A stretch of DNA of 64,000 nt from Ceratorhiza oryzae-sativae (Eukaryota; Basidiomycota; Agaricomycetes; Cantharellales; Ceratobasidiaceae), in the NCBI GenBank assembly GCA_030998015.1, contig JARWMV010000025.1:62001-126000 (forward strand), given 5' to 3'. Under the pieces are notes generated by a model. The model was not told the origin of the DNA. It ran no database searches and saw only the letters and a program-made list of their open reading frames with translations. Position 1 is the stretch's first letter. Each line of letters opens with the position of its first letter. Below are positions 1 to 12,138 of this stretch, one piece after another. The position numbers and the translations under genes are program-made.

Positions 1-2678
1 TATACAATTATGTAATATGTATGATATTTGGCACCCCTATCCCCATCTGCCGCAAATATGGTCGAAAATTGAAACCATCGCGGTCCGCACCGCGAGCCGC
101 AATGTCAATGCGTTAAGGGCACGATTTGAGCGGTGGTCAAACTCGAACGACTCGAGGCGTCTGATGGGCGGACCTGTCAAACCAGGATGTGCAAGGCCGG
201 TGATCTACGGAGGTGATTAGGCGGTTGTCTCGATTCCGTTTAGGCGTCCCGTTGAAATTCGAGAGCGCTGCGAGGAGCGTAAGAATCCGTTTCGTCTTTC
301 GCTCAGCCACCGATTGCAATGTGGATCCCCGATTTCACGGACACAACTCAAGCGCTTGCTCTTCGTGCGAAGCGCCTGTACGCGGGTTACGTTCGATAGG
401 AAGGATTTTGCAGGCAAGTGGGACTATGGACCAAGGGTTAGTTATTTTACTTGATGAGCATTCGCCACTCGCTGAAGGCTATATAACAAAGCAGGCTCAA
501 CCAAGGAGAACATCTCACAAATCACTTGTACTTTGATCTCATTCCCACTATTTTATACATATTATGTCTACGAGGGGATCCTTGAGGCTTGCTCCTGGCC
601 ATGAGCTCGAAGAGCTAGAAAGCTGGAGCCAGAAAACAGGGAACCGGTACGCCTGGCGTGATACAATGGTGGGGGCGCAGTGGGAAACAAACCTCATACG
701 TAAGAGTGATGAAACATTGGCCCCGATGTTTCAGTTTCTGACCGTCGCCTCTCAGTCAATGGTCAGGTTATTGAAAGTATACTGGGGAAGGGAAGGGATA
801 AACGGGCTGCTCGTATCGATACCCTGACGAAGATTAATATTGCTAAGCCTCCAATCCTGGTAAGTATGTCCCCTAATTTTCTGATTTAAGTTATTAACGG
901 ACCATGTAGTAGGTATAGGGGGACAGAAAGGAATCTCAGGTCACCACAATCCACCACCGAGAGATACCCGCACTGCCCCTGCTATCCCCCCTTGCTCTAA
1001 TTTACTGTACAGCCGAATAGAATTTAATTGATAATTTTTATGAACGAAAGTGTTCAACGAGTGAATGGTCATATCAAATTGAACAGACCTTCCAGGAGTT
1101 CTCCTCGGACCTAGACCTAAAAGCAGAGGAGGGAGAAGCCTACAATATGCTGGTTAGAAATTGAATTGTGACGCCTATTTGACACCACAATATGCATCGC
1201 GCACGCATATAGCCATAAGGCTTTATCTAATCTCAGGATTTAGCATCGCGTCGCGGGTACTTGACGCGGCACTGAGATGAGGGCGGGCTGGCGCAACAGC
1301 GTCGCCAAACTCAGTTGATACCTTGGATTGTAGTCTATTTGGCCAGTTTGGTACATACACATACAACCCTCGCCATATCCAACGTCGTGTTCTCGATTAC
1401 ATTATTAGCGAAACATCGGTCCCAAAGTAAGCCGGTGAGCGCCGACCCCCCAGGCCTTGTCATTTAGCGCAGAATCTTCAGCCACGATATCTCGTTTTCT
1501 GAGGATTTCAAAAACAGACGCCCCCGAATATTGTGAATGGTGAACGGGATGGAGGGTCACAGAGACGCCTACCAGTTATATGAGCATAAAGCGTGTCACG
1601 AGGTGATCGCGTGCTTGCACATGATTATAAAGCTAAAGCTAAAGCTAGCTTGAATCAAGCACCTCTCCTTGTTCTCTATAGGCTATATCTCCATGAGTAA
1701 ACAACAGGTGGATGTTGTCTAGCTGTGATGACCCACATGGAGGAACTGCTTGGGAAGCTCACTTTCGGTAATTCAGACCCGAAAACGCGATGCGCTGGAA
1801 CCAACCCATGTAAAGCTCATCAAAGATGCCCACCTAAAACCAACGTTTTGATCCGTTCATTAGCCCCACATTGTTTCTGTATCGTCGAGGATCAATTATT
1901 CCTTACTGAAGGGATACTCTAACGATTTCATCGCTCGTCCAACGCGTTCAAACACTTATGCCTTTGATCAAGTTCTTGTCATAATAAAATTTGTTGTCTG
2001 AACTCCGCGGGGCTCAATCATAAAGCAACCTGTTTGTCTCACAAAAAGAAATTGTTCACGTAAGAGCCTTACAACTAGATTGAGGGTGAACCACTCGCCA
2101 ATTGCCAGGGGCAGAGGCGCATATAGTAACCTTTATGAGTGGATCAACAACAAATATCTTAATCGCGTTGTTCATGAATGACAATTAAAACGGCAGGCAA
2201 GGGGGAATGCTTCTCGTTTACTTGATGACAGGAATTTTTGTGCGAAGCCTTCACGGATGGGTCAAGAGTCTTGATTACCCTCCCAGGTGATCCAGCCCCA
2301 ATTATCTCCCTCGAGCCCCTACGAAACACTGGTATTGCATTGAGAGAAAATATTTCTGAAGCACCCAACGAGGCAATCGTTCATCAACGCTTACGCTCAA
2401 TTAATCTAGCCGTCTGTAAAGCAGGGCCAGGGGATCAACCCCCAACACATACTGCCAGTATTGCCAACTATGAGATCTCCGAGAAGACTCTCCGCTAAAT
2501 TGCGTGAATTAGATCAAATCAAAGGATACATTATAGCAAAGCTTATTATACAGGCTCTGCTTGGCGCAATGTGGTTCTTATTATAAATCGCATTGTGTGC
2601 ACTTGGGTCGTTGGGATGCATATGGTCGTAATAGGCATTTGAACCGGAGTATCGTGAATATCGTGAGAATCGTGAAGG
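1..2678. other. Gene-poor stretch, no supported gene
   Basis: No reading frame here shows a recognisable domain or a convincing exon chain. An 87-codon frame at 564-827 is the longest plausible coding stretch but matches nothing I know. A short imperfect tandem of AAAGCT units lies near 1630-1650. The 3' end of the minus-strand F-box-like gene begins at 2679. Confidence 0.5.
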
Positions 2679-4016
2679 TTAAAATCTGTGTTCGTTTATT
2701 CCCAGATGGCCCGCTGAAAGCCAAGCCATCCATTGTACGCTTGCCAGGTGTGGAAGCCGCTCTCGTAATATGAGGCTTGCTCGTGCCTCGGCATTATTGC
2801 CGAGCTGAGCGACCTCCCCTACACATAGGTTACAGATCGCTTCCGACCCAAACTCTTCTTCTGGGTCATGTTGATGTAAAACTGCGGTGAGTTGATCCAA
2901 AGAAGCAGGTTGTATCCCATGCAGAGCCACCTCGTCGGGTGTCATGTCGCCCAAAAGTGCGACAGTAGGAATTGCCTGCTGCCACTCGACAACCTCTGGG
3001 GCTACCATACCCCGCCTGTGGTACAACCGATGCGCTAGAATCGTAGTCGATGGTACAAGATAAAGCCCAAGTGCTAGAGTTTGCAAGGAGCGGAGTGGCG
3101 CAAGCTCTTTGGCTAGTGACCTCTGTTACGAATGTAAGGGAGGTTGCGTCACAGACAGCTAAAGCAAGCACATACTGCATAGGAGTCGGTGTCCTCTATG
3201 GACATATAAGAGTCGTGCTCTAGCGGAAAGGACTCCCAGAATGGACAAGCCTCTGGGCGGTTAAAGAGAGTACATCGACCAAGTCGCAATTCCTCGAGGT
3301 TGGGAGCGTATTTCTTGACGATGTTGATGACATGAACATCTGGACCATGTGCGTGGATTATTTCTAAGCATCGTAAAGAGGAGGGCAGAGACAAGAAAAG
3401 GTCACGGTAAGCAAACCTATCACGTTCATCGTGTGTCACATCTCCGTGGGCGTCAACTGAGAGTGAATGGAGACGATTAAATTCCGCTAGAACCCGGCAA
3501 TCACGGGCATTCTCGAGCACTCCGTTAAGGCAATGTAATTCCCTAATTTATACGTCATAAGAAGCATAGGCGATTTCATTCAATCGTTTGCTGGCAGTTG
3601 GGGACGTACCTAATTGCGTAAGCGTACGGCTTGGCCCGACCCCAATCGTCAGAATGGCGAACCGTGAGGATTACCACCCATCGAATATATCCCATTTTGT
3701 GAAGCTCAGGAGAAGCTTCCATCAGCCAAGAAACATCCCCCCAGGCTGGCTTTGTATTCCGAATAGAGCCTCGATTTGTGGTTGACGAGCGAACTTCGAA
3801 AAGAAAGTCAACGCATTTTTCAATGATTTCAACAGGCAGTCGAGGGGGAGAAGGTCGTGGCTTAGGATTGGGGCTCGTGGCACTAGAGTTATGTCGTGAG
3901 CGATTTCTTTATGTTGGACTGGGCACATACCGTGGCTTGACTCGCCCCCCGCGACAGAACTTGGAAATATATTTCAGAATACCAAGAACTAGAGCGAGGA
4001 GCGAGGAGGCCCACAT
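2679..4016 (-). CDS. F-box-like leucine-rich protein, paralogue 1
   Basis: Four exons fit one intact frame of 389 residues: 4016-3931, 3882-3610, 3542-3176 and 3122-2679 (complement), all with GT-AG introns. The N-terminus is a short hydrophobic stretch (SLLALVLGILKYI), possibly a signal anchor. It is followed by a Pro-rich linker and an F-box-like helix set starting LPVEIIEKCVDFLF. The middle exon carries the LRR-like segment (NLEELRLGRC), and the last exon ends in a conserved WLSAGHLG tail. Exon order, intron phases and the 367-nt middle exon are the same in two paralogues at 17.9 and 20.8 kb. F-box proteins usually recruit substrates to SCF ubiquitin ligases; that role is inferred. The start was chosen because the first ATG joins in phase to the next exon. 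Confidence 0.75.
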
Positions 4017-4649
4017 TGGAATGTGGATGGCTCTAGCAGGTCACGAACATGCTGAACCTGAATTTATAGGGCGTTTGATGCACTGGTTCGCATCACACTA
4101 CGCCGCTAAGCGTAGCAAATTCTTTGCGTTTCACAGGGAGCCAGGATCATGTTACGCTGTATGTAGGGTGGTTGAAGATAAGCGATACGTGTGTTTACTA
4201 GCTACTTTGGTCATTGTGTCCGAGTCAACAACATCCAGGGCAGTCGGGGCGAATGGCTCGCCGGCCAGGGCGGTGAGGAGCTTCTGATTCAGCCAACACG
4301 GCAAGCATACCCGGGCGGTCCAAAAGGGAAGCCCGGTCAGCCCAGTTGATTCAAGAGTTTTCTGACTCGAAGTACAGGGGGTTTTCGGGGTATGTGTTTG
4401 GAATGGCGTGTTGAGCGTCGATGCGACCAATTGCGGTGCTGATACGGGTGCCCCAAGGCGTGAGTACTCAATAGGATCGCATATGTGCTGGTATATGCAT
4501 TGCGCAAATGTTGATAATTGCACTCGGAGGGATGAATGTATAAGTCAGCCAATTATTTCTGACCATGGTCCGATGTCTGGTGTTTCGACGTCAGAAAGGA
4601 GAAGAGCTCACCATCCCTAAGGTTAATTGTTTTTGCAGGCGGGGTAGCA

Positions 4650-4694
4650 GTGCGAAGTGCTTCGCACATTCGCTCTCGAGTCGTGATATCACGA
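4650..4694. repeat. Two adjacent palindromes
   Basis: Positions 4650-4667 read GTGCGAAG-TG-CTTCGCAC, an inverted repeat with 8-bp arms. Thirteen bases further on, 4681-4694 read TCGTGATATCACGA, a perfect 14-bp palindrome. They may be protein-binding sites or remnants of a foldback element. Confidence 0.6.
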
Positions 4695-5468
4695 TATTGA
4701 GCATGTGGATTCCTTGATACACTGGTTGAGCTTATCGCTGAGGATTGGCTGTGGAATAGCTGGGGGTGTGTTGTTGTCGTCCAATAGGCTAAATGCATGC
4801 CAGACGCACAAGGGATGGACAAAGCCGCCGCCGGCTGCTGCAATTATAACGAGGGCTCACTTAGGCAGAAAAGCAAGCTCTGTTCTCGGGGGTGATCTCC
4901 GTATACCTTTATAATTGTAGATAAGGTTGATCGGACATCCAGCGCTAGCACCAAAATGGCTAGATATTGTGTTTCGTGGAGCAGGGCAAACGGAAATCAA
5001 CCGCCGTTGCGCTTCAGATTATTTTCATTGGCGTGCAACCCGACGTGCTTTTGCTTCAGAATCTGATGGAGAACATGGATCCTTTCAATCCACCACAACG
5101 AGAGAAGGGCTAGAGACGACACGATTAGCAAAACCAGAGAAGCTGATATCAGATATGATTCGTCTCCTGTGTTTCGAAAATTGGCTACGATGCGTATGCT
5201 GCGTAGATGGTGGCTCTTGCGACGGGGTTATTAGCTTGAAAATCATATATAAGTACTGGTCACGTTGGGTGCTGTGGTTCGAGTTCGATCATTCTGACAT
5301 TTAGCTTTCCTTTTGTTTCCGCTTTGATTTCGTGACCGCGGTCTGTCCTTAGTACGCCCTTGGCCGTTTGGCTTCTGTCTCCCGTTTCGCCTCTCCGTGC
5401 TCCGGCTCTACTCGTTTGTCCTTGCTGTTGTGTTTGACCAGTTCGACCGTTGTATTCGGGTAGGTCTT

Positions 5469-5528
5469 TAAATATATATGCAAAAAAGGCACTGTCACGT
5501 GCCCGTGGCTTTTTTGCATACATATTTA
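5469..5528. repeat. 60-bp imperfect palindrome centred on CACGTG
   Basis: The arms TATGCAAAAAAG (5477-5488) and CTTTTTTGCATA (5509-5520) are exact reverse complements, placed symmetrically around CACGTG at 5496-5501. Pairing continues outward to about 5469 and 5528 with one mismatch. The centre is an E-box palindrome. It lies upstream of the Alba-domain gene, so it could be a large operator for a dimeric bHLH factor or a miniature foldback element. Confidence 0.7.
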
Positions 5529-5689
5529 CACGTGCTCGTGGCTGGCCCGGCGAGAGCTGCGATGGAGGCCGAGACCAATGTCCCACATTCGATGCGAGTA
5601 GCGGCCCATGGAAAGATATCTGCACTTGTCGCGTTTGCGCTCAACTTTCTCAAGGTTCGCTCCCGCTCGTTCTAGGCTGCATCGTTCTG

Positions 5690-6315
5690 ATCTTCGTCAA
5701 AGAACAATGAAACTCGTGCGATCGAGCTACACACGCTACCGTATAGAAAGCCAGGTGGTCAGGCAGCGACGGAGCCCGTCACAAAAGCGCAAAAGATCCT
5801 TTCTCCCACAAACGATATCCCTCGGTTGATTTCAGTCGTAGAGATTATCAAGAGAGAGTTCAAGGAAGGGCTACTGTACCAGTACAACGAGCTTGGATGT
5901 CTGGATGAGCCTGCACCGGCGGACGAGAGGACAGCAGTGCCAGGGGAGGCTGGACAAGAAAGGCAAGACGCGATATTACGTGCTTTGGGAGGGAAGAATC
6001 AGTGAGCGCACCCATCATGTATCACATATCGCCGTATTGAAGAGGTGTAGTCTTCCGATTCAGCGCACTCCATACATGAAGATCACGCTGTGCAGGACGG
6101 CTTTGCCCGAGAATTTAACTGCTGGAAAAACGTAGTTCTTGCATCCCGAACTGCAACTCTGTAGTCTGACCTTTCTTAGATATCAGCCGCCTGTGGTCAA
6201 GAGGATATCGAGAGGTGCCAAAGCGCGAAAAAGAAGGCGAGCGAAACAGGATGCCGTGTCGGGAGACGAGGGAGATGCAGGCGAAGAGGACACGATGGAA
6301 GTCATTCCGACTTGA
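5690..6315 (+). CDS. Alba-domain nucleic-acid-binding protein
   Basis: Three exons splice in phase: about 5690-6001, 6051-6131 and 6180-6315, with 49- and 48-nt introns. The product has the Alba-type segment IPRLISVVEIIKREF, then TPYMKITLCRTALPE, then TYQPPVVKRISRG. Together these resemble the Alba fold found in Rpp20/Rpp25 (RNase P/MRP) and archaeal Alba, where the TYQPP end is typical. A basic stretch (KARKRRRAK) and an acidic tail ending EVIPT follow. RNA or DNA binding is inferred from the fold. The start is unresolved: the frame is open only back to a stop near 5682 and no in-frame ATG is visible, so a short upstream exon or a lost base is likely. Confidence 0.65.
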
Positions 6316-6545
6316 GCGCTGGTATTATGGCTCTTTCGCTACACGCTAATATATCCTATTTATTCCTCTGCATTGTGGGCTGTCTGTTGCAACTTGGGAA
6401 AACCCGCCGGGCGCTTAGTCAGGCGATCCCAATCGGCCCTCATTTAGACTCAACCACAACCGGGCTCAACATATTGTGTTTACGTTGCGCCACTACCCCA
6501 CACCCGTGCCTCTATCCTCTGTTAAAGGTTTACAGGGCAGGCCTA

Positions 6546-9500
6546 ATGCCTCTGAAGCCCCGACAGCAAGCGCGAAACCAAAAGTCTGCGGCGGCGACGT
6601 CTGGATCCAACTCCAACTCGCCGACCAAACCCAAGCCGGCTGAAACTCAGCCAGCCGAGGCCAATGTGTCCCAGTATCCCGACCCGAATGCGCTGCTCCC
6701 ACCCAGTCTTGCGTCATTGAGGAGGGATTGGAGATGGGCGGCAGTGTCCCAGTTCCTGTACACTTTCCAGGGACCGTTGCGCATTGATCCATATAATGAA
6801 CTAGTGAGTTGCTCCTCCATTGTGCTCGCATATGCTCTGCTATGCGCTCTTCAATGCATTTGCTGGTTTTCTGCGGGTGGATGACCGCGCACAGCTGCGT
6901 TGATGGCTGTCTTGTGCTCTCGAACAAGCGTTTTTCACGGCCGCTTCATCCTGCGACACCCCCGAACGAGGCGCGCCTCTCCACTTGGATACGTTCACTT
7001 TAGTGTCATGCTGTTTCGTATACGTCAATGTTAACGACTTGCTCCCCCTCTCCTTATTTTTCTCGTGGCACAGGAGCTCGAACAGGATCTAGCCTTTGGC
7101 ACCGACGTCTCCCTCTCCAGGATCGTCCACCGATTGCTGTTCACCCTTGCCCAAGATCGGAAAATCACGTACGTAGATGTTGTGTTATCATCCGGTGGTC
7201 CCCTCCCCTCTGGTTGTGCCTTTCTCCCACATTCGCTCCATGTTCCTGCGCCCACATGCTCGCCCAACATGTCCTCCACTCCTCGATTTCGTGCTCGATC
7301 ATTCAACTCACATCTTTACCTCGTATCCCTCTGCTCTTTCCCACACAGACCTCAAAACTGGATGGGTTATCTCCAAGGACAGTATGCACGGCGACATTCG
7401 CCCCGTCCGAACCCCTTCTACCAAGAAATGTTTCCCTCCGCTCCCTCTACGGTGGACACACACGCGGACCCTGCCAGCCAGCAAAGGAGCGAACTATCAC
7501 CAGCGACTTCAGATGCGCCAGATGCCCAATCTAATGCTGGTTTTGTGAGGGAGGATAGGCTTCCTGAATCCTCAACAGACCCCATCCTCAATCTTAAAAT
7601 TGATCCTGAAGCAAAACCCCTCGCCGATGATTCCAACTCGGCAGAAACCAAACCTGATGTTGGGCTACCTCCTCCAACAAACACGGAACCTGCCCTACAA
7701 CCGGTACCCGAGCCTCCTCCGATGCGACAATGGACGGATCTGAGTCAGTCTGAACAACTCGACGTGCTTTGGACGTTGTGCGAGTGGCAGTTCCAAGGTG
7801 CGATGCGGCTGAGGAGCCTGCTAGGCGAGGAGGATAGTGGTGTTGGATGGGTGAGTGTTGTACTTGTGAAGGCCAGTACGGAGGCTTGACTAGTTGTTTA
7901 GAGAATGGAGCCTGTTGGATGGGACAGCAAGAAAAACACATATTGGCTGGTTGGTGGTATGTATTCCTGATACCCTTGTCGACTATCCGGGATTCTTACT
8001 ATATACTGGCTCCATTTCTGTAACTCTGTCATACATTCTCCTGTTCGTGTACAGAAACCCGGCTCTGGATCCAACATCACACTCCCCTGCCAAAACTCCC
8101 TCCCAAGAAGAAATCTCGAATGACCCGTGTAGTTACCGTCCCACTCGAACCAACAATCTCCTCCCGAGCCCCACCATCCTTTGACAGTGACAACGATTCT
8201 GAAGACGAACCTCACCCGCCCGAACCCGAACCTGAGCCCGAACCGACTCCCGTGGATTCCGAAAGCGAACTCTCCGACGCTCCGCCTGCCCCGTCCAAAC
8301 CAACCCGACAAACGAGAAAACGGAGCGCCGAGGAAAGCACGGGTTCGGCACGAAAACGCGTGCGAAGGGTCAGTTTGCGTATGAAAGCTGTTGAGCAAAA
8401 GCAAAAGCAAGAGGAGGAAGATGAGGACGACGACGACGCGAACGAGCCGGAGAATGGCGCTGGCAGGTTGGACGATCCGTTTGGGTCTGATTCCGAATTG
8501 ACCGAGGTGGAGGAGCTCGAGCGCGAGTTGGAGGAGAGTCGGAAGAAGCGAGAGGGCGGGCGGAAAATGAGAGGCAAGGCTGCGGCCGCTCAAAGGAAGG
8601 CAAAGCCCAAGCCCAAGATCAAGCTGAAACTCAAGGCCGCCGAAGTTGAGGAGAACGAGGAGGAGAATGAGGAAAAGGAAAAGCAGCTACCGACCAAGTT
8701 GCATGTTGCTCCGTTGGTGGATCCTATGCTCCCTCTTCCCTTACCACCCGGGTTCATCGAGTGGGAAACGGTTGGTCTTTTTTTCGTCGTGTCTCTGAGT
8801 TGATATTGACTCAGGCATTAGGTGTGCGCAACGTTGCAGGATTGGGAGGCGTTCCCGAAGCGGTTCGAAAAGGCCACCCATCCAAACGAAAAGTCGTTTA
8901 GGTCGTTCTTGAACAATGTGCTGGTACCAGCTGTTACTGAATCTCTTCGGGTTCGCCCCCATTACATTGTCAACTCACCGCGCGCTAACTCTGATGCCAG
9001 GCTCAACTCAAAGTCAAAAAACTCGAAACAGCCGTTCAGAACCGAAAACGCTCCTCTCGGCTCGCGATCAAAGAATCAATTATCGAGGCCCAGAAACAAG
9101 AGGAAGCGAGACGAGTCGAAGAGTTGGAGCTTCATGCGCGTGCGAGGCGTGTTGAAGAGCGCGAACGAAGAGCTCAAGAGGAGGCTTTGAGGCGGGAGAG
9201 AGAGCGTGAGTCAAAGGTCAGGTCAAGAGAGACCAGGGCGAGTGGGCGGAGGGGTTTGTGGGATGGAGAATCGACCAGCGGGGTGAGCTTTTCTTCTAGC
9301 CTTAGAAGAGAGGTATGCTCATCTAGAATGGTATAGAGTGCATCCCCTGCGCCCGATTCCGTTACACCCGATCCGCCGGTAAAAATACGGCTTAGGACTG
9401 GCGGAAGGTTCCTTGGAGCCTCGTCGCCCGCGTCGACATCTGGTGGATCCGGGACAACCAGTCGGACAGACGACCCTTGGGAGCTATTGTGCGAGGGATG

Positions 9501-10366
9501 CGGCAAGCAGGGATTGAACATTGTACGTTCTGATTCCTTCCTTTGAACTTAAAATGTTAACTTGGACGCGTGGTAGGATGATGGATCACAACTCGTCAAA
9601 TGTGAATTGTGTGGGAGGTGGTCGCAGTAAGTTCTTGGCTTAGATGTACGGATCGGCTTGACTTACGTGGGTACACCGCAGCACGACCTGTCATGATCGC
9701 GCGGACGAGCTCGCCGGGAATCCGAAACGAGACTGGTCGTCTGTCGATTTTACATGCCGGGCGTGCAGTAATACAGCGAGAAAACCAAACGACGCAATCC
9801 CAGTACCCAAAACCAACGAGTTTGCACTTGGCGGGCCAAAGACTAATGGATCCGCGCTTCCTACGACGAATGGGGGTCCGGCTTATATATATACCTCGTT
9901 TCAGATGGTTCCAAACGGGCACGCGACGGCTCAACCATCAGCATATCCTCAACCGACGTTCACTCCCAACAGTGTGCCTCAGGTTGGATATCCCGGGAAC
10001 GGAGCGCCCCAAGGGGCTTACAATATGAACGGTGTCCCCCGGCCGGTATATGTCGCAAATGGTATTCCCCAAGCGGTATATGGACCCAAGGGTACTCCTC
10101 AACCCGTGTACAGTGCGAATGTCTTACCTCAGGCTCCGCTCACTGCTCCTGGCCTATCTCCGGCTGCGTACAGCCCCAATGGTGCACCACAGACCACATA
10201 CGTACCCTCAGCCCCGCCTCATGGTGTCCAGGCGTCTCCGTTCCCCCCATTTGCTCAGCACCAAGCCAGCCCCGTGCCGATACCTCAATACCAAACCCCC
10301 GTTCCGCCCGTATCTCAGTCGACTACATATCCTTATCCCTACCCGAGCGCATACCCGGGCTCGTGA
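6546..10366 (+). CDS. RSF1-like WHIM/PHD-finger chromatin protein
   Basis: Ten exons give an intact 985-residue frame: 6546-6803, 7074-7168, 7349-7850, 7902-7956, 8055-8770, 8822-8950, 9001-9282, 9337-9522, 9577-9626 and 9682-10366. The N-terminal helical block (RRDWRWAAVSQFLYTF to NWMGYLQGQY) and the later LDVLWTLCEWQF and MEPVGWDSKKNTYWLVG segments resemble the DDT/WHIM modules of RSF1 and other ISWI-partner subunits. A long acidic and lysine-rich region and a coiled coil rich in E and R follow. A PHD finger with Cys4-His-Cys3 spacing (LCEGCG, CELCGRW, SHTTC, CRAC) comes next. The last 150 residues are Pro/Tyr/Gln-rich with degenerate repeats (NGVPRPVYVANGIPQAVY). A nuclear nucleosome-remodelling role is inferred. 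The first two introns (270 and 180 nt) are longer than the rest. Confidence 0.82.
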
Positions 10367-11738
10367 TGTCTGGAAGAAACAAAACGCCGGATTGTAGATG
10401 TGTCTCTATATGCACTGTTCTTGTAGCGGATATGTAATTTACTAAACTATGTAATTTTGGTGTACGCGTGTTATGACAATACTGGGAGAATCGCTCGTGC
10501 ATGCAGCTTGCAGCGCTCATGGGACAGGCGTGCTTGCACCCCCTTGAATTCATTGCGTAGTAAGAGATGAACGCCTTCATCTTTACCAATTAGGTGGATT
10601 TTACATTTTAATAATCTACAAGAAAATCACTCACCTTCGAGCCTCAACTCAAAGCGCCTTGTAGATCGGACCTCATGGGCAGGGTGGCAACCGGTTGTCG
10701 TTTCTAAGCTAAGGTCTAGATTCTAAAAATGACCTCAGTATTATTCCCGACCACGCCCTTCACACACCAATGGATTTGGATCCGAAGTGAGGTAATCTGG
10801 CACGCCAAGTAAAGTTACGATGAACCCGTGAGCAAGGCAAGCCTACTAGAAAGACCCTCCCTTCGCTATATTCGTGCATTGTCGCATTGTTTGCTTCAGC
10901 GACACGGTTGTTTGAAACGCCCAATGAGGAAGTACATGCACATTTGGCTGCCATTGTAAATATTCCCTCAAAATACCTCTACCAATAATAAATAATAGGA
11001 TTGGTTCGTCTAATTCTTGTGACAGGGCAAGTTGGTGTTTAACATACAAATCTATTATACGTTCGCGATTACACTCTTGTAATGGTTACTTTAAAAATAA
11101 ACAAGGCCATTCGAAGGGCCGAACGATTACAGCGCGGAACAATTGTTGATCGATAATTCACACCATCATCCTCATTTGGTACGAGATCGCCCAGCTCAGC
11201 ATAGCTTTGGCGGGGTCCAATGGGTGATCATCCCAAACCTCCCTCAAGTCGGACGGTTGAGCAAGTGCAATCCGGGCATCAGATTTTGTCTTCCTTGAGC
11301 CTCATTGGGTACAGCCCCTGTGGGATGCTCCTTAGCGCTAATCTGAGTTCAAAACTTAGACACTCCTCCCAAAAGGCGCCTGTGCGCTCATCAGCGCTTT
11401 AGTATCTACCTGAAGCTTGGCACCAATTGGATCTTCTAGGAAGGCAATCGAAAGACAGCCATTCCTAGATCGGCATGTTCGTGGAGTCACCCGGTTGTTT
11501 AGCGCAATCAGGACGTAATGCGATACGCTAGATAGATTTAACGAGTTGACTAGGGGGCTAGTATATGCGGCCAGGTGACAGCTCGCTCTCCATCACACCA
11601 TGAAATTTCGCTCTTCAATATTTATCATGAAATTCAGTCCGCACACATTTTGCATGGCCCACGCAGCTCAGGAAGAGCTGCAGGGGGCTATATCTTGAGC
11701 CCAGAGGCTCACGATGCCCTACCATCAACAGTTTTGCA
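10367..11738. other. Intergenic
   Basis: No gene or RNA recognised. It holds the 3' flank of the chromatin gene and the 5' flank of the dsRBD gene. Short frames on both strands look random. Confidence 0.5.
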
Positions 11739-12138
11739 ATGGCAGCGAACGGACACGTAAGGAACTGGTATAGTCTTATCCGAGATGTCCCCCCTGGCAC
11801 AGAGCCCAATTGGCTGGAGGAACTGGACAAGTGGTGCGCGCGCGCTGGGGTTCACATGGAGTGGGCGACGTCTCAAAATGGGGGTCAATGGCAAGCCAAA
11901 CCTGTTTGTGAGTATTTTTGGTGGTGCTCATGGTTATAAGGCTGAATCCGTGATAGTCACCCCTCCCATGGAAAGTGTCACAGGGGAGGGCTCGACGATC
12001 AAGGAAGCCAAGAGGGATGCAGCTCGCAAGCTTGAGGACGGAAGGTACCTGGTGAGTTTAATCTTGAATTCATTGCAACCCCCAAATTCTGACCCCCCTG
12101 GTTGTAAGTATCTTCCTGCGGCGGCTGGACCGGCCTAA
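11739..12138 (+). CDS. Small dsRNA-binding-domain protein (frame broken)
   Basis: The first frame (from ATG 11739) gives NWLEELDKWCARAGVHMEWA. The second (from about 11880) gives GKPNLFVSIFGG and then GEGSTIKEAKRDAARKLEDG, the hallmark C-terminal helix of a double-stranded RNA-binding motif. The two halves join if the G run at 11880-11884 carries one extra base. With that base ignored the dsRBM is continuous and of normal length. A possible 57-nt intron (12052-12108) keeps the frame, and translation ends at 12138 either way. The protein is little more than one dsRBM. It could act in RNA silencing or RNA processing, which is inference. It could also be a decayed fragment of a larger gene. Confidence 0.6.

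Larger units (their letters stand above)
4017..5690. other. Intergenic, rich in small palindromes
   Basis: No convincing gene. The stretch contains an 18-nt inverted repeat at 4650-4667, a perfect 14-bp palindrome at 4681-4694 and a larger imperfect palindrome at 5469-5528. A 125-codon frame at 4927-5304 has no recognisable domain. Part of it may be promoter for the F-box-like gene to the left and the Alba gene to the right. Confidence 0.5.

Noticed and set aside
3778..4287. 169-codon plus-strand frame
   Set aside because: It overlaps the 5' exons of the minus-strand F-box-like gene, whose exons align with two paralogues. This frame has no domain and is a shadow.
5876..6135. Possible retrotransposon chromodomain fragment (LDKKGKTRYYVLWEGR)
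   Set aside because: The segment looked chromodomain-like in one frame, but another frame splices into a full Alba-type protein with matching intron phases, so the resemblance is accidental.
7898..8593. 231-codon minus-strand frame
   Set aside because: It is antisense to the acidic, repetitive part of the RSF1-like gene. Its composition mirrors the complementary codons.
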